DNA of 64,000 nt from Macrostomum hystrix (Eukaryota > Platyhelminthes > Macrostomidae). The first letter of the stretch is position 1; the number at the start of each line of letters is the position of its first letter. Below are positions 1 to 11,675 of the stretch, in pieces. The notes beneath the pieces were generated by a model that was given only the letters and a program-made list of their open reading frames with translations, searched no databases and had not been told where the DNA came from. The stretch lies in contig CATNEN010000031.1 of the NCBI GenBank assembly GCA_950097015.1, positions 434,001-498,000 on the forward strand. The letters are read 5' to 3'. Both the position numbers and the translations under genes were made by a program.

Positions 1-99
1 CGTGCGAGTGTTTGCACGAGTGGCCGACCAGCCACTTGCCTTCCATACAATGTTACTGCGAAATCATGTGTTTGGAAACCATGTCTAAATGATCTGGGA

Positions 100-2745
100 G
101 TGTGGATACCAAAGCTGGGAGTGTGGATACCAAAGCTGGGAGTGTGGATACCAAAGCTGGGAGTGAGGAAACCAAAGCTGGGAGTGTGGAAACCAAAGCT
201 GGGAGTGTGGATACCAAAGCTGGGAGTGAGGATACCAAAGCTGGGAGTGTGGAAACCAAAGCTGGGAGTGTGGAAACCAAAGCTGGGAGTGTGGATACCA
301 AAGCTGGGAGTGTGGATACCAAAGCTGGGAGTGTGGATACCAAATCTGGGAGTGTGGATACCAAAGCTGGGAGTGAGGAAACCAAAGCTGGGAGTGTGGA
401 TACCAAAGCTGGGAGTGAGGATACCAAAGCTGGGAGTGTGGATACCAAAGCTGGGAGTGAGGATACCAAAGCTGGGAGTGTGGAAACCAAAGCTGGGAGT
501 GTGGATACCAAAGCTGGGAGTGTGGATACCAAAGCTGGGAGTGTGGAAACAAAAGCTGGGAGTGTGGATACCAAAGCTGGGAGTGTGGATACCAAAGCTG
601 GGAGTGTGGATACCAAAGCTGGGAGTGTGGAAACCAAAGCTGGGAGTGTGGATACCAAAGCTGGGAGTGTGGATACCAAAGCTGGGAGTGTGGATACCAA
701 AGCTGGGAGTGTGGATACCAAAGCTGGGAGTGTGGAAACCAAAGCTGGGAGTGTGGATACCAAAGCTGGGAGTGTGGAAACCAAAGCTGGGAGTGTGGAA
801 ACCAAAGCTGGCTGATCTGGGAGTGTGGATACCAAAGCTGGCTGATCTGGGAGCGTGGATACCAAAGCTGGGAGTGTGGATACCAAAGCTGGGAGTGTGG
901 AAACCAAAGCTGGGAGTGTGGATACCAAAGCTGGGAGTGTGGATACCAAAGCTGGGAGTGTGGATACCAAAGCTGGGAGTGTGGAAACCAAAGCTGGGAG
1001 TGTGGAAACCAAAGCTGGCTGATCTGGGAGTGTGGAAACCTAAGCTGGCTGATCTGGGAGTGTGGATACCAAAGCTGGCTGATCTGGGAGTGTGGAAACC
1101 TAAGCTGGCTGATCTGGGAGTGTGGATACCAAAGCTGGCTGATCTGGGAGTGTGGATACCAAAGCTGGGAGTGTGGAAACCAAAGCTGGGAGTGTGGATA
1201 CCAAAGCTTGCTGATCTGGGAGTGTGGAAACCTAAGCTGGCTGATCTGGGAGTGTGGATACCAAAGCTGGCTGATCTGGGAGCGTGGATACCAAAGCTGG
1301 GAGTGAGGAAACCAAAGCTGGGAGTGTGGAAACCAAAGCTGGGAGTGTGGATACCAAAGCTGGGAGTGTGGATACCAAAGCTGGGAGTGTGGAAACCAAA
1401 GCTGGGAGTGTGGATACCAAAGCTGGGAGTGTGGAAACCAAAGCTGGCTGATCTGGGAGTGTGGAAACCTAAGCTGGCTGATCTGGGAGTGTGGATACCA
1501 AAGCTGGCTGATCTGGGAGTGTGGAAACCTAAGCTGGCTGATCTGGGAGTGTGGATACCAAAGCTGGCTGATCTGGGAGTGTGGATACCAAAGCTGGGAG
1601 TGTGGAAACCAAAGCTGGGAGTGTGGATACCAAAGCTTGCTGATCTGGGAGTGTGGAAACCTAAGCTGGCTGATCTGGGAGTGTGGATACCAAAGCTGGC
1701 TGATCTGGGAGCGTGGATACCAAAGCTGGGAGTGAGGAAACCAAAGCTGGGAGTGTGGAAACCAAAGCTGGGAGTGTGGATACCAAAGCTGGGAGTGTGG
1801 ATACCAAAGCTGGGAGTGTGGAAACCAAAGCTGGGAGTGTGGATACCAAAGCTGGGAGTGTGGAAACCAAAGTTGGGAGTGTGGATACCAAAGCTGGGAG
1901 TGTGGAAACCAAAGCTGGGAGTGTGGATACCAAAGCTGGGAGTGTGGAAACCAAAGCTGGCTGATCTGGGAGCGTGGAAACCTAAGCTGACTGATCTGGG
2001 AGTGTGGAAACCAAAGCTGACTGATCTGGGAGTGTGGAAACCAAAGCTGGCTGATCTGCGAGTGTGGAAACCTAAGCTGGCTGATCTGGGAGTGTGGAAA
2101 CCAAAGCTGGCTGATCTGGGAGTGTGGAAACCAAAGCTGACTGATCTGGGAGTGTGGAAACCTAAGCTGGCTGATCTGGGAGTGTGGAAACCTAAGCTGG
2201 CTGATCTGGGAGTGTGGAAACCTAAGCTGGGAGTGTGGAAACCAAAGCTGGCTGATCTAGGAGTGTGGAAACCAAAGCTGACTGATCTGGGAGTGTGGAA
2301 ACCTAAGCTGGCTGATCTGGGAGTGTGGAAACCTAAGCTGGCTGATCTGGGAGTGTGGAAACCTAAGCTGACTGATCTGGGAGTGTGGAAACCAAAGCTG
2401 GCTGATCTGGGAGTGTGGAAACCTAAGCTGGCTGATCTGGGAGTGTGGAAACCAAAGCTGGCTGATCTGGGAGTGTGGAAACCTAAGCTGGCTGATCTGG
2501 GAGTGTGGAAACCTAAGCTGGCTGATCTGGGAGTGTGGAAACCTAAGCTGACTGATCTGGGAGTGTGGAAACCTAAGCTGGCTGATCTGGGAGTGTGGAA
2601 ACCTAAGCTGGCTGATCTGGGAGTGTGGAAACCAAAGCTGGCTGATCTGGGAGTGTGGAAACCAAAGCTGGCTGATCTGGGAGTGTGGAAACCAAAGCTG
2701 GCTGATCTGGGAGTGTGGAAACCTAAGCTGGCTGATCTGGCCTGG
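100..2745. repeat. Minisatellite of 21-bp and 30-bp units, 2.6 kb
   Basis: The left part is a tandem array of a 21-bp unit (GGGAGTGTGGATACCAAAGC plus T). Rightward it is increasingly replaced by a 30-bp version that has gained 9 bp (GGCTGATCT). Most variation is at one site (GGATA/GGAAA) and at CCA/CCT. A block is duplicated at higher order: the rare variants AGCTTGCTGATC (1205 and 1634) and GGGAGCGTGG (1278 and 1707) both recur at 429 bp. Both unit lengths are multiples of three, so several frames stay open. The longest plus frame spans about 901 codons (heptad GVWIPKL, later GVWKPKLADL) but contains no ATG, so I treat it as non-coding. It lies on the 3' side of the minus-strand FERM gene, probably in an intron or flank. 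Confidence 0.95.
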
Positions 2746-2805
2746 GAAATCAAAGCGAAGTGGAGGGCAAAACTAGATCAAGGGTGTGAGAACATAGGTG
2801 GCTAA

Positions 2806-3586
2806 TAGCATGCTGTAGCAGCTGAAGTGCAGCAGGTATAGTGGAAGGAACTTTAGGTGCAGTTTTCATAATAAAGATGGCAAGAGTGATAGCTGGAAGC
2901 CAGGATGGCATTTAGAATCGCTGGTTACAGTGTCGCAACCATAACTGAGGCAATGCCCCACATTAACTGACAGGTCAACCCCACCGCAACCCACCCAGAC
3001 CAGCCAGTGCGCAGAATTACAGATTCGTAATATTTCCGCATGATACCAGCCTTTCTTATCCCGGGCGTTCATTGGCAGGGGACAGAATAAACAAGTCGCA
3101 TCTGTGACCGGATGGCCATCCGTATTGGCAGGCAAAATCCTTAGTAATGCACAAAGATCCCACAGGATTGCTGCAACATTACCAGTCCGAATCCCTCTAC
3201 CTGTCGTTAAACTGTACCAAGTTGTGTCTTAACAAAGACAGACTAAAGCCTTCCAGTGTGACCGTGTATAGCCAATGAGTCACAACCTACGGATTAATTC
3301 TGCTTTAGCCAAATCTGAAAGTTTATCACACAATTCCTTTAAAACTTTGGTTTGGAAAATGGGGATAACATTGAAAAGGTGGAGTAGCCTGTCTAATCCC
3401 AAAACGATGTCGATACACTGGTTAAGGGCGGAAGCAGAGCTTCTTTTAACTGGGGCACAGCTCGGTGGGTCAGGGAGTGAGGTGGGCGCTCCTCAACTGA
3501 TACAAGATCAAATAAAGGTACTTCCAATAGTCTGAAATGATTAATATTACTACTACTATTCTATCAAAGCTTATACTGTATCAATC
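2806..3586. other. Unassigned spacer
   Basis: I see no convincing exon on either strand. Minus-strand exons completing the FERM gene were looked for here and not found, so its remaining exons probably lie beyond the left edge. Confidence 0.4.
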
Positions 3587-3885
3587 TACGAGCTAGTTAG
3601 TTAAACGTATAATACGGGCTGTATACTCGCATGGGCAGTCGCACATCATTTCATGTCAGTACGAGCTAGTTAGTTAACGTATAATACGGGCTGTATACTC
3701 GCATGGGCAGTCGCACATCATTTCATGTCAGTACGAGCTAGTTAGTTAAACATATAATACGGGCTGTATACTCGCATGGGCAGTCGCACATCATTTCATG
3801 TCAGTACGAGCTAGTTAGTTAAACATATAATACGGGCTGTATACTCGCATGGGCAGTCGCACATCATTTCATGTCAGTACGAGCT
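3587..3885. repeat. 73-bp tandem repeat, four copies
   Basis: A unit starting TACGAGCTAGTTAGTT begins at 3587, 3660, 3732, 3805 and (partial) 3878, giving a 72-73 bp period. Copies are nearly identical, differing at one or two bases (AACGTATAA/AACATATAA), so the array is recent. It abuts a SINE fragment on its right. Confidence 0.95.
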
Positions 3886-3896
3886 AGACGCAGCTA

Positions 3897-3990
3897 CGAA
3901 AAGCCTCAAAGCCTTCTCTCTGCGGCTGCGCCCCAAACAAATATGGCCTCTTCGCGGAATCGAGCTCATGGACCTCTGGCACTCACCCCT
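3897..3990 (-). mobile_element. tRNA-derived SINE, family B, truncated copy
   Basis: Read on the minus strand this begins GGGGTGAGTGCCAGAGGTCC (A-box-like) and contains GAGCTCGATTCCGC (B-box-like). It continues into the segment GGGGCGCAGCCGCAGAGAGA, which is shared with the copy at 6781-6941 and more distantly with 33721-33897. It ends in the segment GGCTTTTCGT, so the body is truncated. The head resembles a tRNA-Ser/Leu type gene. Confidence 0.65.
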
Positions 3991-4400
3991 TGAATACTGG
4001 CTAAATGGCTAGAATAGTTTAAACTTAGAAGAATACGAGTTCCATATGGAATATTTAGAAATATTTAGCTTCAAAATGAGCCCTAAATGGATTTAAATTT
4101 TTTCTATTTTACTTGACAATTTTTATGGCCGAACAGACGCTATTTTTAGAGGGCAGACATGATTGAGCACTAAGGGTGTGGGGTGGTGGCCACCCGGCCT
4201 TCCACAGTGGGAAGACAGCAACACGGGAGGGAGAAATTGTAGCCGTCAAGAGCAAAGCCAGGCGGGTGACTCACGCCAGGCCAAATCTTGCTCACGGCTT
4301 CTCGGGGAATCCTAGGCTTGGCTGACTCACTGTCGCTTTTATGGTTAGAGGAAAATATTTAGGATACACAGGCAAACTGAGACAAGTGAGCTTAACTCAC

Positions 4401-7400
4401 CTGGGCGTCATCCTCTGTCACAACGATCTTTAGGCTGGCCCGGTTGAAAACAATCTTCAATATGCGCTGCCTGAAATTTCATTAGTGACTGATGAAAGCT
4501 AGCCTTCTCTACAAATACGAGTAAACCATCAAATTATAAGGACAACATCAACTGCTTTCACAGATCTCTTACCAAAAGAAGAAGCCGATTTTTTCTTCTC
4601 CATCATAGACCAGGATGCCGGCAGGTGTGAGGCCCAGCTGGTAGGTGCGATCGTCCTTGCCCTTCAGTAGGAGCAGTTGGTTTTACAATAACAGAAATCT
4701 AGTCCTTTATTTCCTTTTCTGACATCTGAGTGCCTTACTCACAATCCACTCAACTTCAGTGTTTCAGCAGCGAGGCCTTCAGGACCTCAGCCCCACACTC
4801 TCAGGACCTCAGCCTCACACTCTCGAGGTATTCAGGACCTCAGCCCCACACTCTCGGGGTATTCAGGACCTCAGCCACACACTCTCGAGGTATTCAGGAC
4901 CTCAGCCCCACACTCTCGGGGTATTCAGGACCTCAGCCACACACTCTCGAGGTATTCAGGACCTCAGCCCCACACTCTCGGGGTATTTAGGACCTCAGGC
5001 CCACACTCTCTCGAGGTATTCAGGACCTCAGCCACACACTCTCGGGGTATTCAGGACCTCAGCCCCACACTCTCGGGGTATTCAGGACCTCAGCCACACA
5101 CTCTCGAGGTATTCAGGACCTCAGGCCCACACTCTCTCGAGGTATTCAGGACCTCAGCCCCACACTCTCGAGGTATTCAGGACCTCAGCCCCACACTCTC
5201 GAGGTATTCAGGACCTCAGCCACACACTCTCGAGGTATTCAGGACCTCAGCCCCACTCTCTCAGGACCTCAGCCCCACTCTCTCAGGACCTCAGCCCCAC
5301 TCTCTCAGGACCTCAGCCCCACACTCTCGAGGTATTCAGGACCTCAGCCACACACTCTCGAGGTATTCAGGACCTCAGCCACACACTCTCGAGGTATTCA
5401 GGACCTCAGCCACACACTCTCGAGGTATTCAGGACCTCAGCCCCACTCTCTCAGGACCTCAGCCCCACTCTCTCAGGACCTCAGCCCCACTCTCTCAGGA
5501 CCTCAGCCCCACACTCTCGAGGTATTCAGGACCTCAGCCACACACTCTCGAGGTATTCAGGACCTCAGCCACACACTCTCGAGGTATTCAGGACCTCAGC
5601 CCCACACTCTCGACGTATTCAGGACCTCAGCCCCACACTCTCGGGGTATTCAGGACCTCAGCCACACACTCTCGAGGTATTCAGGACCTCAGCCACACAC
5701 CTACAGGTCAACCTCAAGACTAGTTGGGGGATATTTTCCGCATGTAAGAGCGAAATTTCAGCAGCGCTCTTTAATACGAATGGTTTAATACAGGCACAGC
5801 GACAACTGGCGAGTCAGAGAAAAACCAACTGACAAAGAAATTCGCAGCTTAAAGTACAGAAATACGTCTTCCTTAGTCGCAGGGATCAGCTACAGCCAAC
5901 GGAGGAAAGATGCGGTTTACCCTAGCCCAGTTCCTCACCTGCACTTTGTGCATATCCACTCCGTAGTTGTCCAGGTATTTCACTTTGTTCAGGTACATCT
6001 TTTCGCAGAGGGCCGGTGTCAAATTGCGATTGCTAAAGATTTTATTTTTCAAAAGAGGAAATGAGGAAAGTTCGTTTTTAGACTTAACGATGCCACGAAT
6101 CACGTGGTTAATTAAAGCAATCACAGGAAACGAGCCGCGGGACTCACGCGAGCTTCTGGTACTCCTCCAGCACCATGGCTTCGAACTCTTCGCTCTGCTT
6201 CTCCTCCGGCAGGAAGCGGAACTGGGATACGAAGGCCAGTCCGTGCTTGTCCGGGTCGTAGTCGCCTTCCTCGGCTGCGGTGGCACGGTTGGTTGAGTTG
6301 AGTTTATGGGAGCTGAGAACAATAGAGAGAGCCAACTAAACAACAGGTCACTTCCTACTCACACTGGATGACCAGGGCGGACATCTCCGCTGCTTTCTCT
6401 TCATCGCCGACCACCAGTTTTCCGGCGGCCAGATCAGCTTTCAGCTGCAGCACGTACAGGTAGCTGCAATGCATTGTTGAGCATAGAAAGCAGTGCTTTA
6501 AAATTTAACTTTGGTTCTTTATGAATAGTTTTTTCAGTCTTCGATCCACACATAATATAATTGATTTGTGATCACTTGTCAAATGCCCTAATAATATAAT
6601 AATAATTGTAGGAGGGCTCCAGGCAATGGCGCATCATTTGGTGACAGTAGACCCGCAGCCAGCGAGCAGGCCATTTTGGCCATGGCGATATGACTCCTGA
6701 GCACACACGCACACAGATACCGTACACAGGCATACACTCTCACAGGTGTGTACATCTGCCCTGACTTTCTCATTGCCAGGCATTGTACACACTGTGCTTT
6801 GGGTGTTGGCCCTCAAGGGCGTAAATTGCACGAAAAGCCCACAAGCCTTCTCTCCCCCGCTGCGCCCCAAGTAAATGTGGCTCAAGCTCAGGGAGCTTGG
6901 TGCGAGAGACAAACGCGTTGGACCACTCTGCCACTCACCCCATCATATCCCCTAAGTACTCGTAGATTATAAAATATACGAGTATCATTCAAATCCCCTA
7001 AACAGTCTCATTCAAATCCCCTAAACACAGTCTCATTCAAATCCACTAAACACAGTCTCATTCAAATCCACTAAACACAGTCTCATTCAAATCCCCTAAA
7101 CACAGTCTCATTAAAATCCACTAAACACAGTCTCATTAAATCCCCTAAACACAGTCTCATTAAAATCCCCTAAACACAGTCTCATTCAAATCCCCTAAAC
7201 ACAGTCTCATTAAATCCCCTAAACACAGTCTCATTCAAATCCCCTAAACACAGTCTCATTCAAATCCCCTAAACACAGTCTCATTAAATCCCCTAAACAC
7301 AGTCTCATTCAAATCCCCTAAACGCAGTCTCATTCAAATCCCCTAAACACAGTCTCATTCAAATCCCCTAAACACAGTCTCATTAAAATCCACTAAACAC

Positions 7401-9501
7401 AGTCTCATTAAATCCCCTAAACACAGTCTCACTAAAATCCCCTAAACACAGTCTCATTCAAATCCCCTAAACACAGTCTCATTAAAATCCACTAAACACA
7501 GTCTCATTAAATCCCCTAAACACAGTCTCATTAAAATCCCCTAAACACAGTCTCATTCAAATCCCCTAAACACAGTCTCATTAAATCCCCTAAACACAGT
7601 CTCATTCAAATCCCCTAAACACAGTCTCATTCAAATCCCCTAAACACAGTCTCATTAAATCCCCTAAACACAGTCTCATTCAAATCCCCTAAACGCAGTC
7701 TCATTCAAATCCCCTAAACACAGTCTCATTCAAATCCCCTAAACACAGTCTCATTAAAATCCACTAAACACAGTCTCATTAAATCCCCTAAACACAGTCT
7801 CACTAAAATCCCCTAAACACAGTCTCATTCAAATCCCCTAAACACAGTTTCATTCAAATCCCATAAAGACAGTCTCATTCAAATCCCCTAAACACAGTCT
7901 CATACAAATCCCCTAAACACAGTCTCATTCAAATCCCATAAAAACAGTCTCATTCAAATCCCCTAAACACAGTCTCATTCAAATCCCATAAAAACAGTCT
8001 CATTCAAATCCCCTAAACACAGTCTCATTCATTCGAATACTCTAAATACAACAACTGATAGCTAAAGGCCAACAGACCAGGTGAGTTCCTCCTTTAGGTA
8101 GGTGTCAGGCTCGCTCGAGAAGAATTTCACCACAAATCTGAGTGTGTAGGGCGGGCCAGCTAGAAGCAGTTGAAGTTGATGAGTGGAAAATAATTAGTTT
8201 TTTTGCGTGACAAGAATATATTTCAACAACTGTATTTAGCAGCAAGCATAAGCCACTCACGCATAGTCTTCTTGATCTGCCTCTTCAGCGACTTGGTGGG
8301 GTCAACCCAGTAACGGACACTGTGAAAGTCGGTGTACTGCAGGCCAAAGTATTCGCGCTCGCTTTGAAAGTCCAAGTCATTGTAGACAAGCTCATACAAT
8401 TCGCTGCCTAAAATTTGCTTCTACAATTTTGAAGCCAAAATGTTAAAACAAAAAAGCTAGGCAAATTAATTTTACACCTTACATTCTGGCACAGTGGGAT
8501 TGGAAATAAATGATTCAATGGTTTCCAGGACAAAAATTTAGCCAATGAAGACAGATTGGTTACCTCAGATATAAGTTAAGCTAGTTAAACTAGACAGAGA
8601 CAATGAAACTTAGTAAATTATATCCTATTTTCAGCCTAATTTTTAGATCCATAATCCAATACCGTTCAAATGATTTATTCACAATTGCAATAAGTCAATA
8701 ACCACTGCATGAAAGGAAGATATTTAAAACATAAATTTTATAATATGGAACAATTATTAAAGATATGCAACTGTTTAGTCAAAGACATTAAGGGTTACAA
8801 ATAAAATCAAGAACTAACACAAATAAATAGGCAATTGTTAAATATATTTTTTTTCATTTCCTAATAGGAGCCTTTATATATATGAATTTAGCCATATACA
8901 AGGACTAGAATTTACAACAGTACACTGGCACTAGCCACTAGCTTAAAATTTAATATCCAATGCCCATAAATGCAAGCTAAAATTTCTAGAGACCCAACAA
9001 GGCTGCCAACAAAACATCTAAAAAGTAGAATGCATGTTTCTTTAATTAAATATTTTACTAATAGGCAAACATAGTTAATAATATTACATTTCTTACATTC
9101 CACATTGGATTCCTTAAGTCTGTTAATATGATACTTAATATTTCTATTACGAACTACTTTAGTCTACCAAAACAAACAGATATAATTAAGGTAAGCACTT
9201 ATCTTTGCCTTGATTAACATATAGAACAAAAAGAAAATGTACAACATTAAAATTAGGCTTTAAGAAAACAGCTAGCAGCTCAATATTATGCTGCATACTG
9301 TTCGAGTTTCTAGATAATTATAGATTTTGTATCTTTGGTCAATGGTAACATGTGAGTACTTACGTTTACATAAAAGTTTGCCTCTGTATTGTCAAGATAC
9401 TGAACAATACAATGAAGTGTATTTCTATCTTGTGACCCATCAGCATCGTCGCGAGTTGATCTAGGTCGCAGGTGGTGAAAAAGTCGACGAAAAAACTGCA
9501 T
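4401..9501 (-). CDS. FERM-domain protein, band 4.1/EPB41L-like (5' part)
   Basis: Eight exons join in phase: 9501-9364, 8420-8261, 8159-8078, 6463-6363, 6274-6148, 6032-5939, 4661-4573, 4470-4401 (287 codons, continuing past 4401 into a GTGAGT donor). The ATG at 9501 is chosen as the first in frame. Visible FERM landmarks are the F1 ubiquitin-like lobe (HCIVQYLD, then EYFGLQYTD and [15 protein letters not shown]), the [12 protein letters not shown] junction, the F2 helices ([30 protein letters not shown]), [12 protein letters not shown], and the F3 lobe ([35 protein letters not shown]). The F3 wording is closest to EPB41L4/L5 and FRMD-type proteins, which link membrane proteins to cortical actin. 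The donor at 8078 (TG|GTCTGT) is weak but keeps phase. The next expected F3 segment was not found in the window. Introns carry two minisatellites and a SINE. Confidence 0.85.
4780..5705. repeat. 31-bp minisatellite with 22-bp short units
   Basis: The unit GGACCTCAGCCACACACTCT plus CGAGGTATTCA (31 bp) is repeated about 30 times. Shorter units (GGACCTCAGCCCCACTCTCT plus CA, 22 bp) occur in two runs near 5257-5310 and 5440-5500. It sits in the intron between FERM-gene exons 5939-6032 and 4573-4661. The 93-bp periodicity of 31-bp units keeps a 357-codon plus-strand frame open; this is antisense to the gene and not considered real. Confidence 0.95.
6781..6941 (-). mobile_element. tRNA-derived SINE, family B
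   Basis: The minus-strand reading starts GGGGTGAGTGGCAGAGTGGT (A-box-like, resembling tRNA-Ser/Leu). It runs through CACATTTACTTGGGGCGCAG and TTGAGGGCCAACACCCAAAG to GCACAGTGTGTACA. The body aligns with the copy at 33721-33897, sharing the ACATTTA, GAGGGCCAAC and CAAAG.GCACAGTG blocks, and with the 5' half at 3897-3990. It lies in an intron of the FERM gene, in the same sense as that gene. Confidence 0.7.
6990..8030. repeat. 25-bp minisatellite, about 42 copies
   Basis: The unit is CATTCAAATCCCCTAAACAC plus AGTCT, with 24-bp variants (CATTAAATCCCC) and CATTAAAATCCAC forms. Rare variants recur at a fixed distance: AAACGCAGT near 7320 and 7691, and CACTAAAATCC near 7430 and 7801. This shows a higher-order duplication of about 371 bp. 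The array fills most of the FERM-gene intron between exons 8078-8159 and 6363-6463, ending about 40 bp before the exon. Confidence 0.95.
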
Positions 9502-11675
9502 TATGATTTGTAGTGCTTCTTTTAGTAGGTCAAATTAGCTTTCAATACGTAATTTATATTTTGGTGTCGTGTCGTTTAAATCTTTTTTATATAGCTTAGA
9601 AATTAGGCCTAGCCGTTTAAAAATTAGTATAGCTACGCAAGAAAATATGACTTTCGTCTATGACCACTCGTCTGTCAGCCAACAAGAAGTGAGGGAGGCT
9701 GTTCTTGAATCGGATATGACACTTGTTAGTTCGTACTTCGTTTTGCAAGCACTTAAATTTAATTGCTGAAAAGTGGGATTCATAATAAATGTGATTTTTA
9801 GGAGTCATTAACTCTGAATAAAATTACTTCTTATTTGTGACAATAGTAAATGCTGCTGAGTTAGACATCAAACATCTATGTTGTTGACCAGTAGCATTCT
9901 TAATGGTGTGATTCAAAATACATTTGTTTGTTTGTTTCTCCGGTGTCTAGTGTCAAACTCGATGAAAGGAGGATCTCTAGGATTCGCAACTGACAGAAAC
10001 GGCTGTTCAAATTTGTGCCATAATAGGCCTTTATGCGTCTAAAAAGGCGGTCTATATCATGCTACGATATCACATAGCATGATATGGACCGCCTTTTATG
10101 CGGTTTTCGCCGTGCTCTATACCGCCTAACGTGCATATACGGGCAACTGAGACTTAGGATTATAAATAGAAAAAAGACACATAGCCATCCTATTTCGTAA
10201 AAAACTCTTGTTTTTACTGACGCTACGAGTTCGTTATGCAACATGGTGTGCTAGCCATTATTAAGAGTTGAGTTGATTTAAATCTACCACAAAATTTATC
10301 GTCGTCTATGTGATAGAAGGTTTTCTACGAGAGCTATCACAGCTATAAATTTCACAGGTAAGATACAATATTTGCTTGAGTTAAAGTTTCAGCAATTCGA
10401 ATTTTTAGAACGTAACGTTAAGTCGTGCGATTTCGATATTCAGGGTGCCGAACGTCGTATGGAATAAGATTTTCCAGGAGTTCCAGTGGCAACCATCGGG
10501 CGTGCTCTTTTTTTCCCACTGGCTCATTTCGCTCATGTGATGGAAAAAATAAAATAGTTAATAACCTGACTGCTGTGGTGACCAATCAATTTTGAAGTGA
10601 CAGTCAGCTAGACGGAGAGTTACTAAAATAGAGTGGCTTAAGTTATGTTTCGTGCGTTGCGCAACTTCATGGAGTGTTGTTTACGAGAGAAGGCAACCAA
10701 TGTACAGTGTTTTTTATTAACTTGCCCTCGTGTTCTTTCGTAACTTCCGTCACGAAGCTAGAGTTTTTTTAAGTTAAGTAAGATTTAAAGTGATCACAGC
10801 AAAATAGTGAAATTCTGTGTGGTCAAACGAATCATGTGATTTGGTCTCTCGCTTGAGGGCAGTGTGCATGTGAATGAATTTCAATTTGCGTATTATTCTT
10901 TCCGATATTGCCTGTGTTATTTAGATAGCAAATTTATGCGAAATATGTCATTTTGATGACACGAAATTCGGGGACGCATTGTGGAAACGTCGAAATGTTA
11001 TACGGGCATGCAAATTCATGAAGCTATATTCTCACATAAGACGTACTACATTTATTTTTGACAAACGGTAAAATATGTTACGAGTGAACTCGTACAAGGG
11101 AATCAATCAATCTTCTTGAACTCGTTCTAACTCTTCTAGATGTATTCATCCTTTTATCAGACACCGACAATGTATTTTTATTTGACTGTACAACAAAGGA
11201 CAATTATATAGTATAGCAATTAACTTATGAAAATTAACTATTGCACAACTAAGCAAGAGGAATTTCAATGGAGTACTTTGGGGCAAGAAGTGGAACTGTC
11301 AGCTTTGAAACAGCATGAGAAAAATCCCGAACCAAATTAATAGGTGTCATAATGTTCTTCAATGAATCGTCAGTCATTTAATTATTTAAAAAGGAAACAT
11401 GAAGTTTAGAAACTGAACTAACGGCCCTTTAGGGCAATCGACATATGGTTGTAGTCTTGAAACTAGATGATGACTTAATATGGTGAGTCATCGGAAAAGC
11501 AGCATAGGGATGATCTACTTAAAATTTTGATGGCATTCGAGCACAATTTGCAATGCTAGATAGTATAGTATGTGCTGATAGCCAAGCAATCTTAGTCACA
11601 TTTTTAGGCGTGCTTTTGGCCGTAAATAGCTACTGTAGTTAATTTCAGCAGCAAAAACATTGATATATTCCTAAA
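9502..11675. other. Spacer between FERM gene 5' end and GRIP-protein 3' end
   Basis: AT-rich, with no convincing exon. It should contain the FERM-gene promoter and 5' UTR near 9502 and the 3' UTR of the GRIP-protein gene next to 11676. A minus-strand AATAAA (plus TTTATT at 11051-11056) is one possible poly(A) signal for the latter, but it is far from the stop. A strong hairpin lies at 10042-10097. Confidence 0.5.
10042..10097. repeat. Perfect-looking hairpin, 23-bp stem
   Basis: The arm AAAAGGCGGTCTATATCATG plus CTA (10042-10064) is followed by a 10-base loop. Its reverse complement (10075-10097) differs at one base. It is in the intergenic spacer, with no element ends or target duplication seen. 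Confidence 0.85.

Noticed and set aside
100-2805. A 901-codon plus-strand frame of GVWIPKL/GVWKPKLADL repeats as a structural repeat protein
   Set aside because: It has no ATG; other frames and the opposite strand are also open because the unit lengths are multiples of three; and the tail after the array is short and featureless.
4759-5832. A 357-codon repeat protein on the plus strand
   Set aside because: It lies antisense within a FERM-gene intron and arises from the 31-bp array, whose 93-bp multiple preserves the frame.
6748-6972. Small protein sharing HCALGVGP with a frame at 33715-34047
   Set aside because: Both frames are translations of family B SINE copies; the similarity is at the DNA level.
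100-8030. CRISPR-like arrays
   Set aside because: Units are contiguous or nearly so with no unique spacers, and the genes are spliced eukaryotic genes.
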